NCBI RefSeq assembly: GCF_051020985.1
Contig: NC_135010.1
Span: 14,134,001-14,198,000 of the forward strand
Length of the DNA stretch: 64,000 nt
Reading direction: 5' to 3'
Source: Nomia melanderi
Lineage: Eukaryota; Arthropoda; Insecta; Hymenoptera; Halictidae
Shown: in pieces, positions 1 to 12,750 of the stretch
How the letters are laid out: the number at the start of each line of letters is the position of its first letter
Numbering within the stretch: the stretch's first letter is position 1
Program-made: the position numbers and the translations under genes
Notes under the pieces: generated by a model
Told to the model about the DNA's origin: nothing
The model's input: only the letters and a program-made list of their open reading frames with translations
Database searches by the model: none

Positions 1-3000
1 ACCCCTTTGGTTTATAGTCGAGCACCGTAACCTGGAAAACTTCTTACCCTCGATTGTCGATCTCCGTACCGTCGCGTTCCGCGGATAATTAGCCGGGAAT
101 CGTGATTCTTTCGTCCCTCCAATGTACGCGAGACTGCAATATTTGCTCGGTACGCTTTAACGGAACCGGTGCTTCGAAGTACCGCCGGTACGGGGTGAAA
201 ACGGGGCGGATCAATTTTTCGGCGGTGTTGGGGGCACGTTCGCGGAGGGTAAACGGATTCGCGGTCCGATAAAGAGTTAAAACTCGACGCGTCGTAGCCG
301 ATCGCGCTACCCCTTCTTGTCTCGCGATGGCATTAATAATACATAGCAGTGCATAGAACGGCTGCCGGTACGGGCATAGCCGGCGCGAAAGCAATATCTT
401 GCACCATTAATATCCGCGGAAGGATAGGGCATGCACGTGCTGCGGCCTCGAATGCATTCTATTATACTCCCGGCACCGATGTGTATATCGATATAGGTGC
501 GCGACGGCTCTCGTCCTTCCGCATTATCGACCTAAATCGACCGGTCCCGTAAATAGAGCAGCCTGCTTCCTGAAGTCGTGAATCGGCTGTCGTTAATCTC
601 TTTGATTTATCGTCGCTCAGGATTGATTGAAACGAGGAATCTCTCCTGTTTCGGCTCGCCGGCGAAAAGCTTCCGCGAGAAAGCGCGCGTGGCGTTTAAT
701 AGCTCATCGCCAATCGATCGAATATCGTTCTCGCGCTTTGTCGCGGCGACAACCGTTTTCTCAAGCGCATAAACATCGCCCGCCTCCCTTGCACGCCGCA
801 ACCCCTATCGTTCGTTACGCGAACGTTCTTTATTGTTAGGGGATTCAGTTCCGATGAACAAATTCGAAAACCGATCGATCGTTGTGTTCGGACTACCGAG
901 TGGTTTTCCAGCGGAGCAGAATTGAACGCGTTTCCGACGACTGCCAAAGGTTTCTTCCGTAAACAGGAATTCTCCGATTGGCGGATTTCGGAGGAGAATT
1001 TCCGTATTGGCTAGTAATTCGTCGCCGGATCCTTATCGGGGAATCCGTGTCCCCATTCCACGTGTTTCCCGGCTGATGCGTTTGTTTCTTGGTCGATTCG
1101 TTCGGGCAGCGCGCACACCATCGGATATGGAAATCGCCGGAGACGATGGTCCTCCCCGAGTTTCGGGCTGCCCGAATAGGCAATGCATATTTCAGAAGCG
1201 TGCAGAGTCCCGCCGCGAGACTACGGGAGGTAATTTCGGTTTTCCTCGTTCGAAGATCGAGGATTGTCGCCCGGCGTCGCGACCGGTCGTCACTCGCAGA
1301 ATCGGGTGCATCGGGAAACTAGTCGGCTGGGATCCGAGAGACTCGGCCCGACCGGTCGGGTCCGGCCGGTGATAAAGCGTCCCGGCGCATTGTTACCGAT
1401 GCATGGAATATAAAGCGGCCAGAAGCGGCTCGAACATTTCCGCGGGCTGCATTCTCTGAATTATGCACGCCGCGCGGAAGATCATTCCGGAGAAGCAGCT
1501 CTCGCGCGCCCCGGTAATCAGCCCGCGACTTCATTTCTGCCTGCCGGGTTTACGAGCGAGCCACCGTGCGCGATCCGCGCGAGTTAATCGCGCTGTTTCA
1601 TCGCCGATAGAAAATTTAACGTCGTCCCCATGGTCGACCAATCGCGCCGGAAGAGAGTTCCGTCGCGAACGGCCGTTGCGAGCCGTTTTTCCACCGTCGC
1701 GTTTCAATTTCGAGCATCGATTATCCGCGGCGGAATCGAGCGAGCGCCGCGCGCCGCTCGTCCCTCCGGAGAAAAAGAACAGTCGCCGGGAAATAAACGT
1801 GCCCGGCCGTGTCCCCGATACCTGGAAAACCGTTTCGCGCGGCGGACCCGCCGCGGCCGCGTAAATACGCGGAAACGTATACCTGTTATCTGTCGAAAGC
1901 GCTTCCCGTAACCGCGATTTCGCTGATAATGGCGGCGCCGCGAATTTTCATTGACGCAGCTGTGTGCAACGGGAGTAGTGCACTTATCGCGCGTGAAGTG
2001 TCCTATCGACGAGCTGCAAAACTGGCGGCACGCCAGCCGGCTCGCGATTCCCCGGTGTGTTCCCCTGCGCGGTATTTTGTTAAAAAAGAAAAAAGAGAAA
2101 CCAGGAAAAAACAGGGAAACTGGCGAGAATTCAGAGACGAGCCCGTTTACTCGATTCCGCGAATCGATTCGATCGCGGACAGACGCGAGGAAGTCGTCTA
2201 AACGGTTCGGGAATTTTCTTTGAAACCGGCAACGGCGGAAGCGTCGCGCGAACGTAGCGCGGCTCCCGATAATCTGGACACGCGGGAGCGTTCGCGCGCG
2301 ATTAATTGAATCGAATCATCGAGCTACGCGACGAGCTCGGGCATCGTCGGGCCGGAATCGATTCGCGGCCGCGGATCGCTCGCCGCAGTTTACGATAAAT
2401 TCGACGCGGCGGCGCGCGCCGCGCCGGCCCTTAATGAATATTCTCGACGGTGCAATCGTCGATCGAGCGCACTCGTTGTCCCGCGGACAAGGCCGCGGAA
2501 TACGAATGCGGAACCGTGCAGGCTAATGACAGTTAATGATTCCGACGGAAGGTTTTCGCGCGACAAATCCCGATGATCGGCATTCCCCCGGCGTGCCTCT
2601 AATTGCTCGGTAATCGCGACGCGTCCGCGAATCGCAATCGGCCGACACCGCTCGGACAATCGCGGCGAGAGACGAACGCGAGCTCGCAACAATGGTGCAA
2701 TGTAACGCCGACCGTTCACCGGGAAGGAATTTTACGCAGCTCCACGCGTCTCCCGGCGAACGAAACCTTCTCTAAGTAACCGGTTCACCGGGACCGATCG
2801 GATTCCTTCGGATAAATCGTTTCCGCAGCGAAATCTCTGGCGTATCTCGAGCTTATCGCTCTCGAATCCTCGCATACGTTGTTCCTCGTCTCCAAACGAC
2901 GCCGCGCTCGCTCGGAAAGCGAGCCCGGTCTTTTAACCGTTCGGTTTTTTCGCGGAAATTCCAGAACGCGCGTCGCTGCTCTCGATGGAATTCGATTTGG

Positions 3001-5911
3001 CACCGGGCGCGCGCCGGATTTCTTGCCAGGAACGATCCGTGCGCCGGCTGTTCCATTCCCGACCCTTTGGTCCATACGCGGCCTCGTCGATCGGCCGTTT
3101 CGCCGCGGCGAACGCGCGCACCCGTGCCGAATCCCGGAGCAACCTATCGAGCCGCATCGCGAGAATAGCGGATAAAAGCGCGCGATAGCCGACCAAACGG
3201 CCAGCCTCGCCGTTACGTAACCCGGCTCACTGCGGGATTATACGGCGAAACCTTTCTTCGTTCCCGGGATCGCCTCCGTTTTCGGAATTTTAACTCGAAC
3301 GCCACGCAGTTCCGGCCGCCCGGGCAACTCCACGCTCCAGACGTCGTTCCGATGCGCGCGGAGATTTCGTTCGCCGTTTCCGGGGACCATTCGATCGCGA
3401 TCGTGCTCCTTCCTGCTCCATCGTCCTCTCTAATCTTCCATCGCTGCCGCCGTACGTCGGTGGTTCCGGGAAGGAACCTCTCATTTCGAATTTTCGTGTA
3501 TTTATTAAGAATCGGCGGAGCCACGGTTGTTTCGGTTTCCGCGTCCGCTGTGTTATTCGAGGAAACTCCCAGCGATTCGGCCTCTCCATTCAACGGAGGA
3601 ACGGTCGACGCATAAATAGATACCGTTGCCTGAAATATGGATTACAAAGCGTGGAAAATGATTAACAATTCCGCAGCCCCGGGTGTTCATGCATCAAACA
3701 TCGCGTCGGCTAAAATTGTGACTTGTGTTCATTCGGTGACGTCTCGTTTAATACGTAACAAGGAACCCTCTGCGACGAGGATGGCTGCCGCCTTGAAATA
3801 TTATAGCTCCGGCGCGGAGCTTGAATTATTGAGTCGACTCGGCCACGGGGATCATCATCTACGGGACGAATAAAGACTCTTTCGGAGAATTACCTGCGAG
3901 GTGTTTTCGACGTTTCTGGAGGCGCACTCCGCGCTGGGAAATGTTATTCCTAGCACGCGTTTGCCGAGCGGGGCTCGCTGGAATTTTTGATCGAGCTCGG
4001 TACTCTTTAATGTGTAATTACGTCGGTTCCGTCAGGTCGCACGGACGAGAACAGAGACGTGACACCGGACAGCTCGTGACGTTCCTCGGCGTGTTCGTCG
4101 CGTAGAACGGAAATTACTCTCGAAGGAGACGTTATTCGTTGACATTTCTTCTTTCCCTCGTTAAGGCATCACGGTCTCGTTTATATACGGAAACCGGGTC
4201 CCGGCTCTCGCGAGTCTCGTCCTTCCGGAGCGCGAGCTGCGACGACTGCCCGCGGGAGAACGCGAGTCCCGAGATCGATCGATCAATTTCCAGCGACGTG
4301 GGATGCTTGGTCCGAGCGGGAAGCGCTAAAGGGAGAAGAACGGGGAAGAGGAAAAGGGGATCCTCGGGGGATCGGCATGTGCAACGAGGAAACTCTCGAA
4401 GGAAGCGTCGAGAGGGATGAGAGCGGCGGGGCGTTGAAGAATCCCCGAGTAAGAGGGTCGGGGGCGGGGGCGGGGAAAATGCGGGAAATAGATCGCTAAA
4501 CAAATAGGAACGGGTGGAGACAGATTGAAAGGACGGAGAAATTGATGTGCAAGGGTGGCGGAAATAGGGACGAAAGTCTGAATGGAGTGCTCGATCGGCG
4601 AGAGACCGACGAACCGAGGGGCGGAGTTAAGAATAGAGCGAGACGCGACGGTCCCTCGCATTTTTAGAAAGCCGACCATCCCAATTTCGTGGAGTGTCGC
4701 GAAAGTGAAACTCGAAATTCGAATACGCGAGGGTTGCTGGCCGATCGGTGTATCCCGACAGCCCCGATTCGCGTAAGAAACCTCACCGTGGACGCCGGGA
4801 AGACCTGCAGGACCCATCGCGAGAGGCAAGAACGAACGTTCGAGAGCGGAATCGTAGGACGTAAGCGAGAGGATTCGGCGCTTGCCGTGGCACTCTCGAT
4901 TCCATCGGGCTTTCCTCCCGAAGGTGGCTGGCATTATTCGGCCGCGACGTTCCTCCCTCCGCCCCCGGGCCCAGCCGCTGTGTGCAGGTGCCCGAGATCC
5001 ACACCGGCTCCTCTTCTCCTTCGTCTCCTCGTTCTGCTACTCGTACACGTACGTCCTCGTATATCTGTAGGAGAGAAGGACGGGCGGCAACGCGTCAAGG
5101 CTTTAATGGGATTCTATTTACGGGGTTCGTGCCCCGGCTAGGCAAACACTCGGTCCTCCACCGACCCCCTCTGCCGCCGAACTTCTACCTCCTTCCACCT
5201 CGTACTCTCTCTCGCTCTCTCTCTTTCTCTCTCTCTCTGTCGTTAACGTGTCCCGACGCGTCTGCTTCTTGCCACCGCATCTTCTCCCGCTCCAGGCCCG
5301 TCGTCCCGCCGCCCCCAATCCAGCCAACCCGCCGCCGCTCCAGCCTCTTTTGCGTTTTCGAGTTTAGAGGGTGCCACTTCGCGTTACCGGAGACCGAGGC
5401 CGGCTGCAGACTTCGCGCGGCTTCCCCTCGCCGCTCGTCTTCTTCCCGCTTTCCTAATTCCTCGAGAGGTCTGCGCCGGTCCCCGGCCGAGCCCTCTAAT
5501 CTTCCGTCGCCTCATCGGAAACTCGCGCGCCGAGGCATGAACGGCGTCGCGTCGGCGCGGCGAAAGTTTTTCCCAGGGAACAGAGGGCTGCGAGAACGAC
5601 GAGCCGTCCCTAAACTGGAGAACCTCGGACAAGCTGAGACCTCGAATTCCGGAGCGGTACCCGAGTCGGTCCTCGACGAGGACATTCTCGTCGCAACGTC
5701 TCGGCGACACGCGTGGGCGACGGCTCGCGTCGCCTTTCCGCGTGCCCGGATTCAAACGACGGGATGTAGAAACGCGATCCCGCGGGCAGATCGAGCATCA
5801 CTCGTCTCGTGTTGTCAGCCGCGAGATCGCTGCGCGTGGGCATCCCTTCGGCGTATTGTTTCTTATGGGAGTCGCTGCCGGGGCACTCGAACCACCATTA
5901 GTTTCTTAGAA
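1..5911. other. Intron or intergenic sequence, CpG-rich, no exon seen
   Basis: No supported gene is visible here. The sequence is GC-rich with abundant CpG and TCG/CGA words, so open frames are long in every frame. Their translations are Arg/Ser/Pro-rich, have no recognisable domain and lack plausible splice partners. Between about 4320 and 4500 the + strand is strongly purine-rich, and between about 4980 and 5310 it is strongly pyrimidine-rich. I infer that this is part of the large intron upstream of the first Ig exon, but an upstream exon of the same gene could be missed because its protein outside the Ig domain would be low-complexity. Confidence 0.6.
5205..5238. repeat. Imperfect (CT)n tract
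   Basis: This is an interrupted CT dinucleotide run (interrupted by CG and TTT) inside a longer pyrimidine-rich stretch on the + strand. It is a simple repeat. On the other strand it reads as GA repeats, the kind of sequence that GAGA factor binds in insects, but binding here is not shown. Confidence 0.8.
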
Positions 5912-6143
5912 CCAATTCTTAGCACTCCAGGTTGTTTCGTAATCTATCAGCAACTGTAATTTTTATAGTATTCCTAGCGAAATTGAGGAATGCTATAACA
6001 TTTCTTCGATCATTTTCCTTCTTAGTACATCATTTGGATGTGTGGAAAATCGAATAACTTTAGGGTAGTTTCTTTAAGATTCATTAAGATATTCAGTATT
6101 ATAACTGGTGCAATATTGGAACCTGCAGAGTTCAAAGGGTTGA
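5912..6143. mobile_element. TTAA-type MITE relic (CCCTTAGCACTCC family)
   Basis: An AT-rich 232-bp block whose right end reads TTCAAAGGGTTGA and whose left end reads CCAATTCTTAGCACTCC, a decayed form of TTAACCCTTAGCACTCC. The interior aligns along its whole length with the element at 56675-56912. Shared words include CAGCAACT, TATAACATTTCTT, CTTCTTAGTACA, TAAGATTCATT and GCAATATTGGA. The short length, the inverted ends and the absence of coding potential fit a non-autonomous element moved by a piggyBac-type transposase that cuts at TTAA. The TTAA is lost on the left and is TTGA on the right, so this copy is old. Confidence 0.72.
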
Positions 6144-9100
6144 ATGTTTCTTTTGCGTTGAACTAAAAGCTGTCCCAATTAAGGCTAATAATACGAGTGA
6201 CGGAAGTTAATCCAACATTTTGAACATCTCGATGTTTGTCTCACACGAGAAGCTGAGGAGAAACCAACGAGTCGATCCACCAAATTCCCAAACTGAAATC
6301 CAAAATGGCGCTGCAGGAGTAAGATAATACTATAGAGAGAAACTAGCCAATAGAAGGCTTGAAGCAGAAGTCGTAGCTTGCTTGAACGTGCGCGAAGGCC
6401 CTGGCTCTGACGCCAGACTCAGGAGTCGCTGCTTATTGCAGCGTGTATGAGGCCCTTCACTGCGGAACGCGGCGCCGCGAAGCGCCGTTTACCTGCACCG
6501 ACGCGCCGCGCGGCTTAATAGCGCGGCCCCGGTCGACAGTGACGAACGAGACGCTCCGTCGACGCCTGGAAATCGACCGCGCCAGCTTTCGGCTCCTCGT
6601 TCGATCATTTCTCATCCCTTTGTTCGAATCCGACGGACCGATTGGACGGCGCGTCGACCACGAGTCGCGCACGCTGGCTCCGGATTTCAACGCGATCCCG
6701 ATACACCCCCGGAACTTTCCGTCCGCCGGGCGGATTCGGGACGACTCCGCCGTAGCTGCAACGACGAAACTTCCGGCCGGCCGGGAATCCGGAGCGCAGT
6801 AATTCCGCGGCAGGCAACTTCGCAATTTCCAACGTCCGAGGTGCGCGACGATTCCCGTCCGCTCGAAGGCCGGCCCCCGATCGATCTGGTCAGCCCCGAC
6901 TCGCGCGCGTTCCGCGACCGCGTTCCGACCGGTCCAATTTACGAAGTATCCGCCTGTCGTCGATCCGCGCGCCTCGCTCGAATTCGTCGGCCTGTAACAC
7001 GTCGACTTCGTGGCTGCGCGGGAATACACGCGAGTCCTGGAACCTGGATTCTGGGATTCCGACGATGAAGCAAGCTTACGGCAGCTACGCACGCAGCTCG
7101 TAAAGATAGGGATCGCCGATTAGAATCGTTTCCCGCAATTTCCTCGGCGCGCCGGGGCGGAAAGCTGGATTGTATTGTAAAGGGAATAATTAGGCATTGC
7201 ACAGCTGGTAACGAGAAAACAGCGGATAAGGAATCCTTCTGTTTCACTCGTGAGACTCGCGAAATGTAAAAACGTAATTTGCCTGCGATTAAGCGGATAA
7301 TTAACTGGATTCGCTGTGCTCGGAATCGGGAATAATGTCTTTCCTCTATTCTTCCGCTGATTCTTCGCTTTTTCCTTGATATTACCAATCGCACGTCGAA
7401 GCCGCGGTCTGAATCCTAATCGCGTTATATTCGCTGACTCGCCCGGGAACGAGATGCAGACGGGATCCGCCGCATACCGCGGCAGGTCGATGGAAACGTT
7501 CAATTTTAATGCCTGGTCCAGGCGTATCGAGCGACGAGGCTGGAACGTCGCATTACGGCGGCGGGGGCGACGTTTCGCGTATTCTCCGACGTGTCAAAGG
7601 AACCGCAGCCCGGAGCGATTCGCGTCGCATCGCGTCTAGAAATCTCGAGAGCGCCGCGGAGATATTCGGGGCAACGTCGAGTCGGCTCGGAAATCGGAAA
7701 GAATGGATTCCCTCGCGGACGACGCCCGCAGCGCGGAATACACTCGCGCAGATAAATCCTCCTCGCCCGATAAGCCGGCGGTTTTGAAATTGTAATCGTC
7801 GCGACCGCTTATTCCGGTCCCGTCGCGCGATAACCCACCCCCGCGGAAATGCAAAAGAGCCGCGTTTTTGCGATACGGGCATTAATTTCCGGTAACTCCG
7901 TTGGATCGCCGCGTTGATTGACCGGCGGCGCAATTAGCGAGCGCGCGGCTCGCGGAAGTACGACAACTCGACCGAAATACCGCGACGACGAGTTATTGTA
8001 TTCCGATAGGTATTTCGGGCGTCGCGGCTACTTAATTATTATTCGGATGAAACGAGCACGGTCCGGTATCGCCGATTAATAGAATTAAATTCGTCCGCCG
8101 GCGCAATTACCTAAAACGCGCCCGGAAAGTAATGAACTTTCGATACGCGTCAATCGAATATCCGTTCTTTAATGTTTAATCAACGTGGCGCGGGCTGTCG
8201 GCCGAATTTCCTCGGCCGGAGATCGATACCGGCGTGGTCATCATCGTCGACCCTCGCTCGGCCGCGTTCCAATCGAGAAAACTGCGATGGCGCCGAGATT
8301 TATGCCCGCCGAGCGTCGAACCTCCGGCGATCACCCGACGAAAGCGGAGAACGAGAGCTGCGAGTTCGGCGAGCGGCGGTAGGTGCTAAAAGTGCGCTCG
8401 GCTTGAGATAGAAAGCCTGGGGAAAAAGGCGGGGATGGAAAAGAAGGGGCGGGTTCGCGGGTTTCTTGTTTCGGCGGGTCGCGAGACGCGTCTCGGTGCC
8501 GCAGAACTTGTTTCTTTCGTGCCGCGCACCCCGCCCAGCTCGTCTCCGTCGGTGTGAACGCGCCCTAAAAGCTGGAAACGCGCGAGACGCGTCTTTTCCT
8601 ATTCTTTGCCCGGCCACGTTTAAATTAGAAATACCTTAGCGGCAGCTTGCTGCCGGCCGAGACGTCGCCGCGTCTCCGACCCGCGCGGCGTAGCAACGCT
8701 GTTGCAAGAAAATCGCGCCTGCGACTCGGCGCTGAAACCCGATCCGCGCCGCGCATATATCTCGACGGGAACTCGCCGGACCGGGAACTTCTCGCGATAC
8801 CTCTCCCTCCCCCGCCGTCATTGATCTCCGATGGAAGAGAGTGCTCAATTCCCGACCTTCTTTTCATCTCCGTGAAGTATCCCGCGGGAGGGAACCCGCC
8901 AGATAAAACGCGTCCCGCGCCGAGAAATGCGCCTTGTCGCGAGATAGATGGCCCGGAGCGGTGAAAAGACCGCTTTGAACTTTTTTAAGCTACTTAAGCG
9001 CATCGACGCGCGAGATACCGGCGAACCTATCGGTTTTCCGCGGTGGGACGGCGCTGCGCCGCGATTTAGAGGGTCGGGTGCAGTCGCGATCGTAACTCCG

Positions 9101-10640
9101 GGGTTACCGTCGCGCGCAAACGCCCCCGGCCGCATTATTTTCCACCGCGGCCCCGATAGGGAAAGAGTCTGCGGCTGAAAACGCGTGTTCCCGGCGTTTC
9201 CACCGAGCAATTCCGTCGGGTCGGTGGAACGAGTCGCGTTCCGCTTACCAATTTTCGCCGGCCGCGAATCCGGGCTAATGAAACACGGAAGAAATACCGC
9301 GGACGATCGACGCGGCTCGAACGAATCGCGCATCGATCGACGTCCGGCCGGAGAACCGAAAGAACCGGCCACTGGCGCCGCGTCTGACTAGCGCAGGACC
9401 GTTTCTACTTGAGGAGTCCGCTGTTCGAGGACTCGGATGCAGACCATTTTGCCGGGGACGCTAAGAAATTTCGGCTCGAGGTATCTAAGCGAGCCGGGCT
9501 TAGTCATCGACGGCGAAGAAAAACATTGGCTCCGGGCGATTCCCGTTCGCTCGACGGAGGGACCGCTCGCCGGGAACGAAAACCCGTAACTGGAAACGGG
9601 AATCCGTCTTGTCCCAGTGTTTTCGCAGGAATGTAGCTTGTTATTCCTGTTCCGCCGTCAACCCTTTGCATCTTGGCCCGTCTCGGTCTCCATGGGAACG
9701 CGCGATTGTTCGAGGGCCGTCGAAGCCGCTTCAATTATCGCGAAAGATTGTTTGGCTTCGGTTATCTCGCAGCTCTTAACCTAATCGCAGCGATTCATTC
9801 TCCGATTGTTATTTAAACGCTCCTCCTTCGAGTGTCCCGGGGGCCATTGTTCTCGCCCCGAATCTCTCGCGAGTGCTTTCGTCTCACGAGGAACATGCCG
9901 CGGAATATCACCGGAGTTCGAACGCGAGAGGGGGGAACACGGTCGCAGGGTGAGAATCGTCAGGCTGATTAAAAGCGTTCGCTGAAAGGAAAAATGCGGA
10001 CCGGTGTCTCTAATTAATCGCGAGCGAGCGAGGGATTCCCGGAGACGTCTCCGGAAGACGCCGGCGATCGATCGCCGGAACGAGCCGCTCGCGTTTTTCG
10101 CGCGTCGTAGAATTCCCGTCGGCCATCGCCGTCGAATTTTCGGGGAAATCTGTTTGACAAACTTCGCGGAAGAAAACGTGGCTCCACGAGCGAGGAAAGC
10201 GGCGACGAGATTTCAGCTGGAGCCACCATCTACGAGGTGGCATAAATTTTGGATCGAACAGACGGCGAGCTCTCCCCGGGATCAGACGCGCCATTACTCG
10301 CAGCCCCGACACCCCTCGCTGCCGGCTCCGCTCCGTCCCCGTCCCCGTCTCAGGACCTCCACGGATCCTGGCTCGTTAATTTCGTCTCGACCAGCCATCC
10401 GCGTCCACTTTAGCCGAGTGCACTTTGCGTCGTTGTTGGCGACTCAGCCGTCGCACAAAGGAACCCACGGCGAAACGATCGCGCGGCCTTTGATCGTTGG
10501 CGGTTCACGCATCGATTCGCCGTGGTTGTCTCCGCGCTCGCGCGCGATTTGCCCGTTTCATTTCGAGCTGACCGTTTTCGAGACGGGCCCGGTTCGGTGC
10601 TACGCAAATAGCGTGTCGAGAGAGATGCTCGGCTGCATCT
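6144..10640. other. Intron sequence; AT-rich flank then CpG-rich, no gene
   Basis: The first 280 bp or so are AT-rich flank of the preceding element. The rest returns to the CpG-rich background. The longest open frames here (10004-10693 on + and 6457-7092 on -) are Arg/Ser/Pro-rich with overlapping open frames on the opposite strand, the pattern expected from composition alone. I see no splice-bounded conserved domain, RNA gene or transposon end. Confidence 0.6.
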
Positions 10641-11160
10641 GGCCAATTAAAAATACCTTTAAATGTATACGTATTGTAGGGCTACTGAAATAAAAACCAA
10701 GTCCGTAGTCAGGTTAAATATATTTATTACGCGACGTGGCTCTAACGAGGAACGGCGACTAACTGCTTCTCCTCGACGCTTTTCTAAGAAGGAAAACTCT
10801 TCAGACGAGGGCGTACGTGACCCAGGTCCTGGTGGTTCCCTTGGTCATAAATTAGTCAATGGGCCTGGACTATCTCTCAGGCCAAGTATTGACACGCGAA
10901 AGGGCGCACCGTCTACAGTATATTTTTTAATCGAGCTTCGTTGCTGTTTATTTCACAGTAATTGACAGTGTTACGCGAACGTAACTGTTGCTAAATGTCA
11001 TTGCTTGGTGCTTAAGGATGTCTCAGTATAACGATACTTTAGTGGACTGTATAATTGATTTAAATTGCGATACTAGAAAGGTGGAGTAACACGTTGCACA
11101 CTAGTGTGGGTAATCTGTCCAACCCAGTAGTCGATTGACAGCGACACGGAGCGATGAACT
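10641..11160. other. AT-rich island, possible decayed repeat
   Basis: The base composition switches abruptly to AT-rich. The stretch contains AATAAA near 10688 and ends with the 14-mer TAGTCGATTGACAG (11128-11141), which recurs at 53808-53821 in similar flanking sequence. This suggests a decayed dispersed repeat, perhaps an LTR or SINE fragment. I cannot define its ends, and no terminal repeat or coding remnant is visible. Confidence 0.3.
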
Positions 11161-12723
11161 CGGAAGAAGACGTCGGAATAGTGATTCAGACAGTTACGCC
11201 TCCTCGTTCCGTTAATTAGAAGTCGCGCAAAGTTGGAAACATTCGTTCATTTTTAATTAAGACCGCAATTAACCGCGTTCAATTCAAACGGGGCACTGAC
11301 ATTATAGACCGGCACGGTTCAACGATATCGCATAAAAATTGTCGCGAACTGTACAGCGTGCGTAGCCTATACGGTTCTAATTTTAAAGCAATTCGACGAA
11401 AGTGCTCGGGGTATCAGCGGAATGTTATTCGGTTCCGCGAAGTGTGGGTCGTTCGCGGGAGTGAAACTTAAAAGTGAGGCGAACAACCACGCGTAAAACG
11501 AACGCGGCAGAATCGCGGCGTTAATTCCCGGCGAGATGTCTCTTGCCGTGTGCGGCGGCGGTGGTCTCGCAGCATCCGGGCGGCCGCGTCTTGCGAGCAC
11601 GATCGCGTTTTAACAATGCACACCGTTCCCGGCGGCACGGCCGAGCCGAGCCACCCTTATCGTTTAACCGGCGCGTTCCCCGGGACTCGGGCCAGGTGAT
11701 CGTGTCTCTTCTCGGCGGTAGTTTCCGGCAGCGGGGTGCGTGCCTCCGCCAGTAATCACGTGCACGAACTAATTTCTCCGGTACACGCTCCGTGCGCGGC
11801 CGGCCTCGAAGCGCGACGCCCGGAAACGTGCTAAGAAACTCTTATGTCCGGTCTCGCTCCCTGATCTACGAGCCTTTCCCGTCTGCTCGGCCGGCGTCTC
11901 TTGCGGTTATTGAAAACCCGAGGGAGAGAGAGTGGCCGTAACTCGACGCTCGACCGGCGTTCCCGATATTTTCGAAGACAACCGCGCCGGTGAGGGTCGG
12001 CAAACGGGAACGAGTACAACGGTTTATCGAATTACGAGGGAAGCAAGGGCCAGAAGTTCCGCCGTTCCCTTTTTGCTCGTGATCCTCGCTGCGCGGGTTT
12101 CGCACCCTTTGTTCGCCGGAGCAAACTCCGCCGTTGTTCCCTGGAAGAATTCATTCGACTCTGGTCGATTATCGACTCGACATGGAATTACGAGGAAACA
12201 GGGGAGGTTCCTTCGCTCGTCGCCCTCGCGAACGGGATTTCACGGGTCGCGCGAACTCTTCGGTTGTGCTCTTGAAAAATTCATTTGCTACCGATGCCGA
12301 TCAATTAACTGCAGCTGCCGAACCGCCAGCTGTATCTTCGCATAGAACATTAACCTCGGCGAGGCCTGATTCCGCCCGGGCGGGCGAACGACGCAGCGAC
12401 GTCCGTAACTCCGCTTCGACATTGGCTAATGCACCGTGATCCTCTCGAGCAATTTCCTTCCGAATTCGTACGGGTCGGCACGTCGGACGCGCTTGCGCCC
12501 GCGGGGAGGAGGATTCTTTCCCCGACGGGTTTTCCGGCGTATCCTCATTAAACTTCCACGTCCGCCTACCCCGCGTCTGGCGACGTAAGAGCAAGTTCCC
12601 GAGCGATGTCAAGATTAATTCATAAGAAACGAGGTTATCCGGGAGGACAAAGAAGCCGCGGGAAAAGAAGCCCGGCAGCCGTACAATGTAATAAGTTCCT
12701 CGCGAGAAAAGCGCCTAACACGG

Positions 12724-12750
12724 CGCGACGCGAGGCGACGCGACGCGACG
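12724..12750. repeat. Short CGACG pentamer repeat
   Basis: A few imperfect tandem copies of a GCGAC/CGACG pentamer (GCGACGCGAGGCGACGCGAC type sequence). A similar pentamer run occurs at 52543-52566. It is a minor simple repeat typical of the CpG-rich background. Confidence 0.6.

Noticed and set aside
4982..5959. Open frame of 325 codons on the + strand
   Set aside because: It is rich in Arg, Ser and Pro, crosses a CT repeat and pyrimidine tract, is overlapped by long frames on the other strand, and has no domain.
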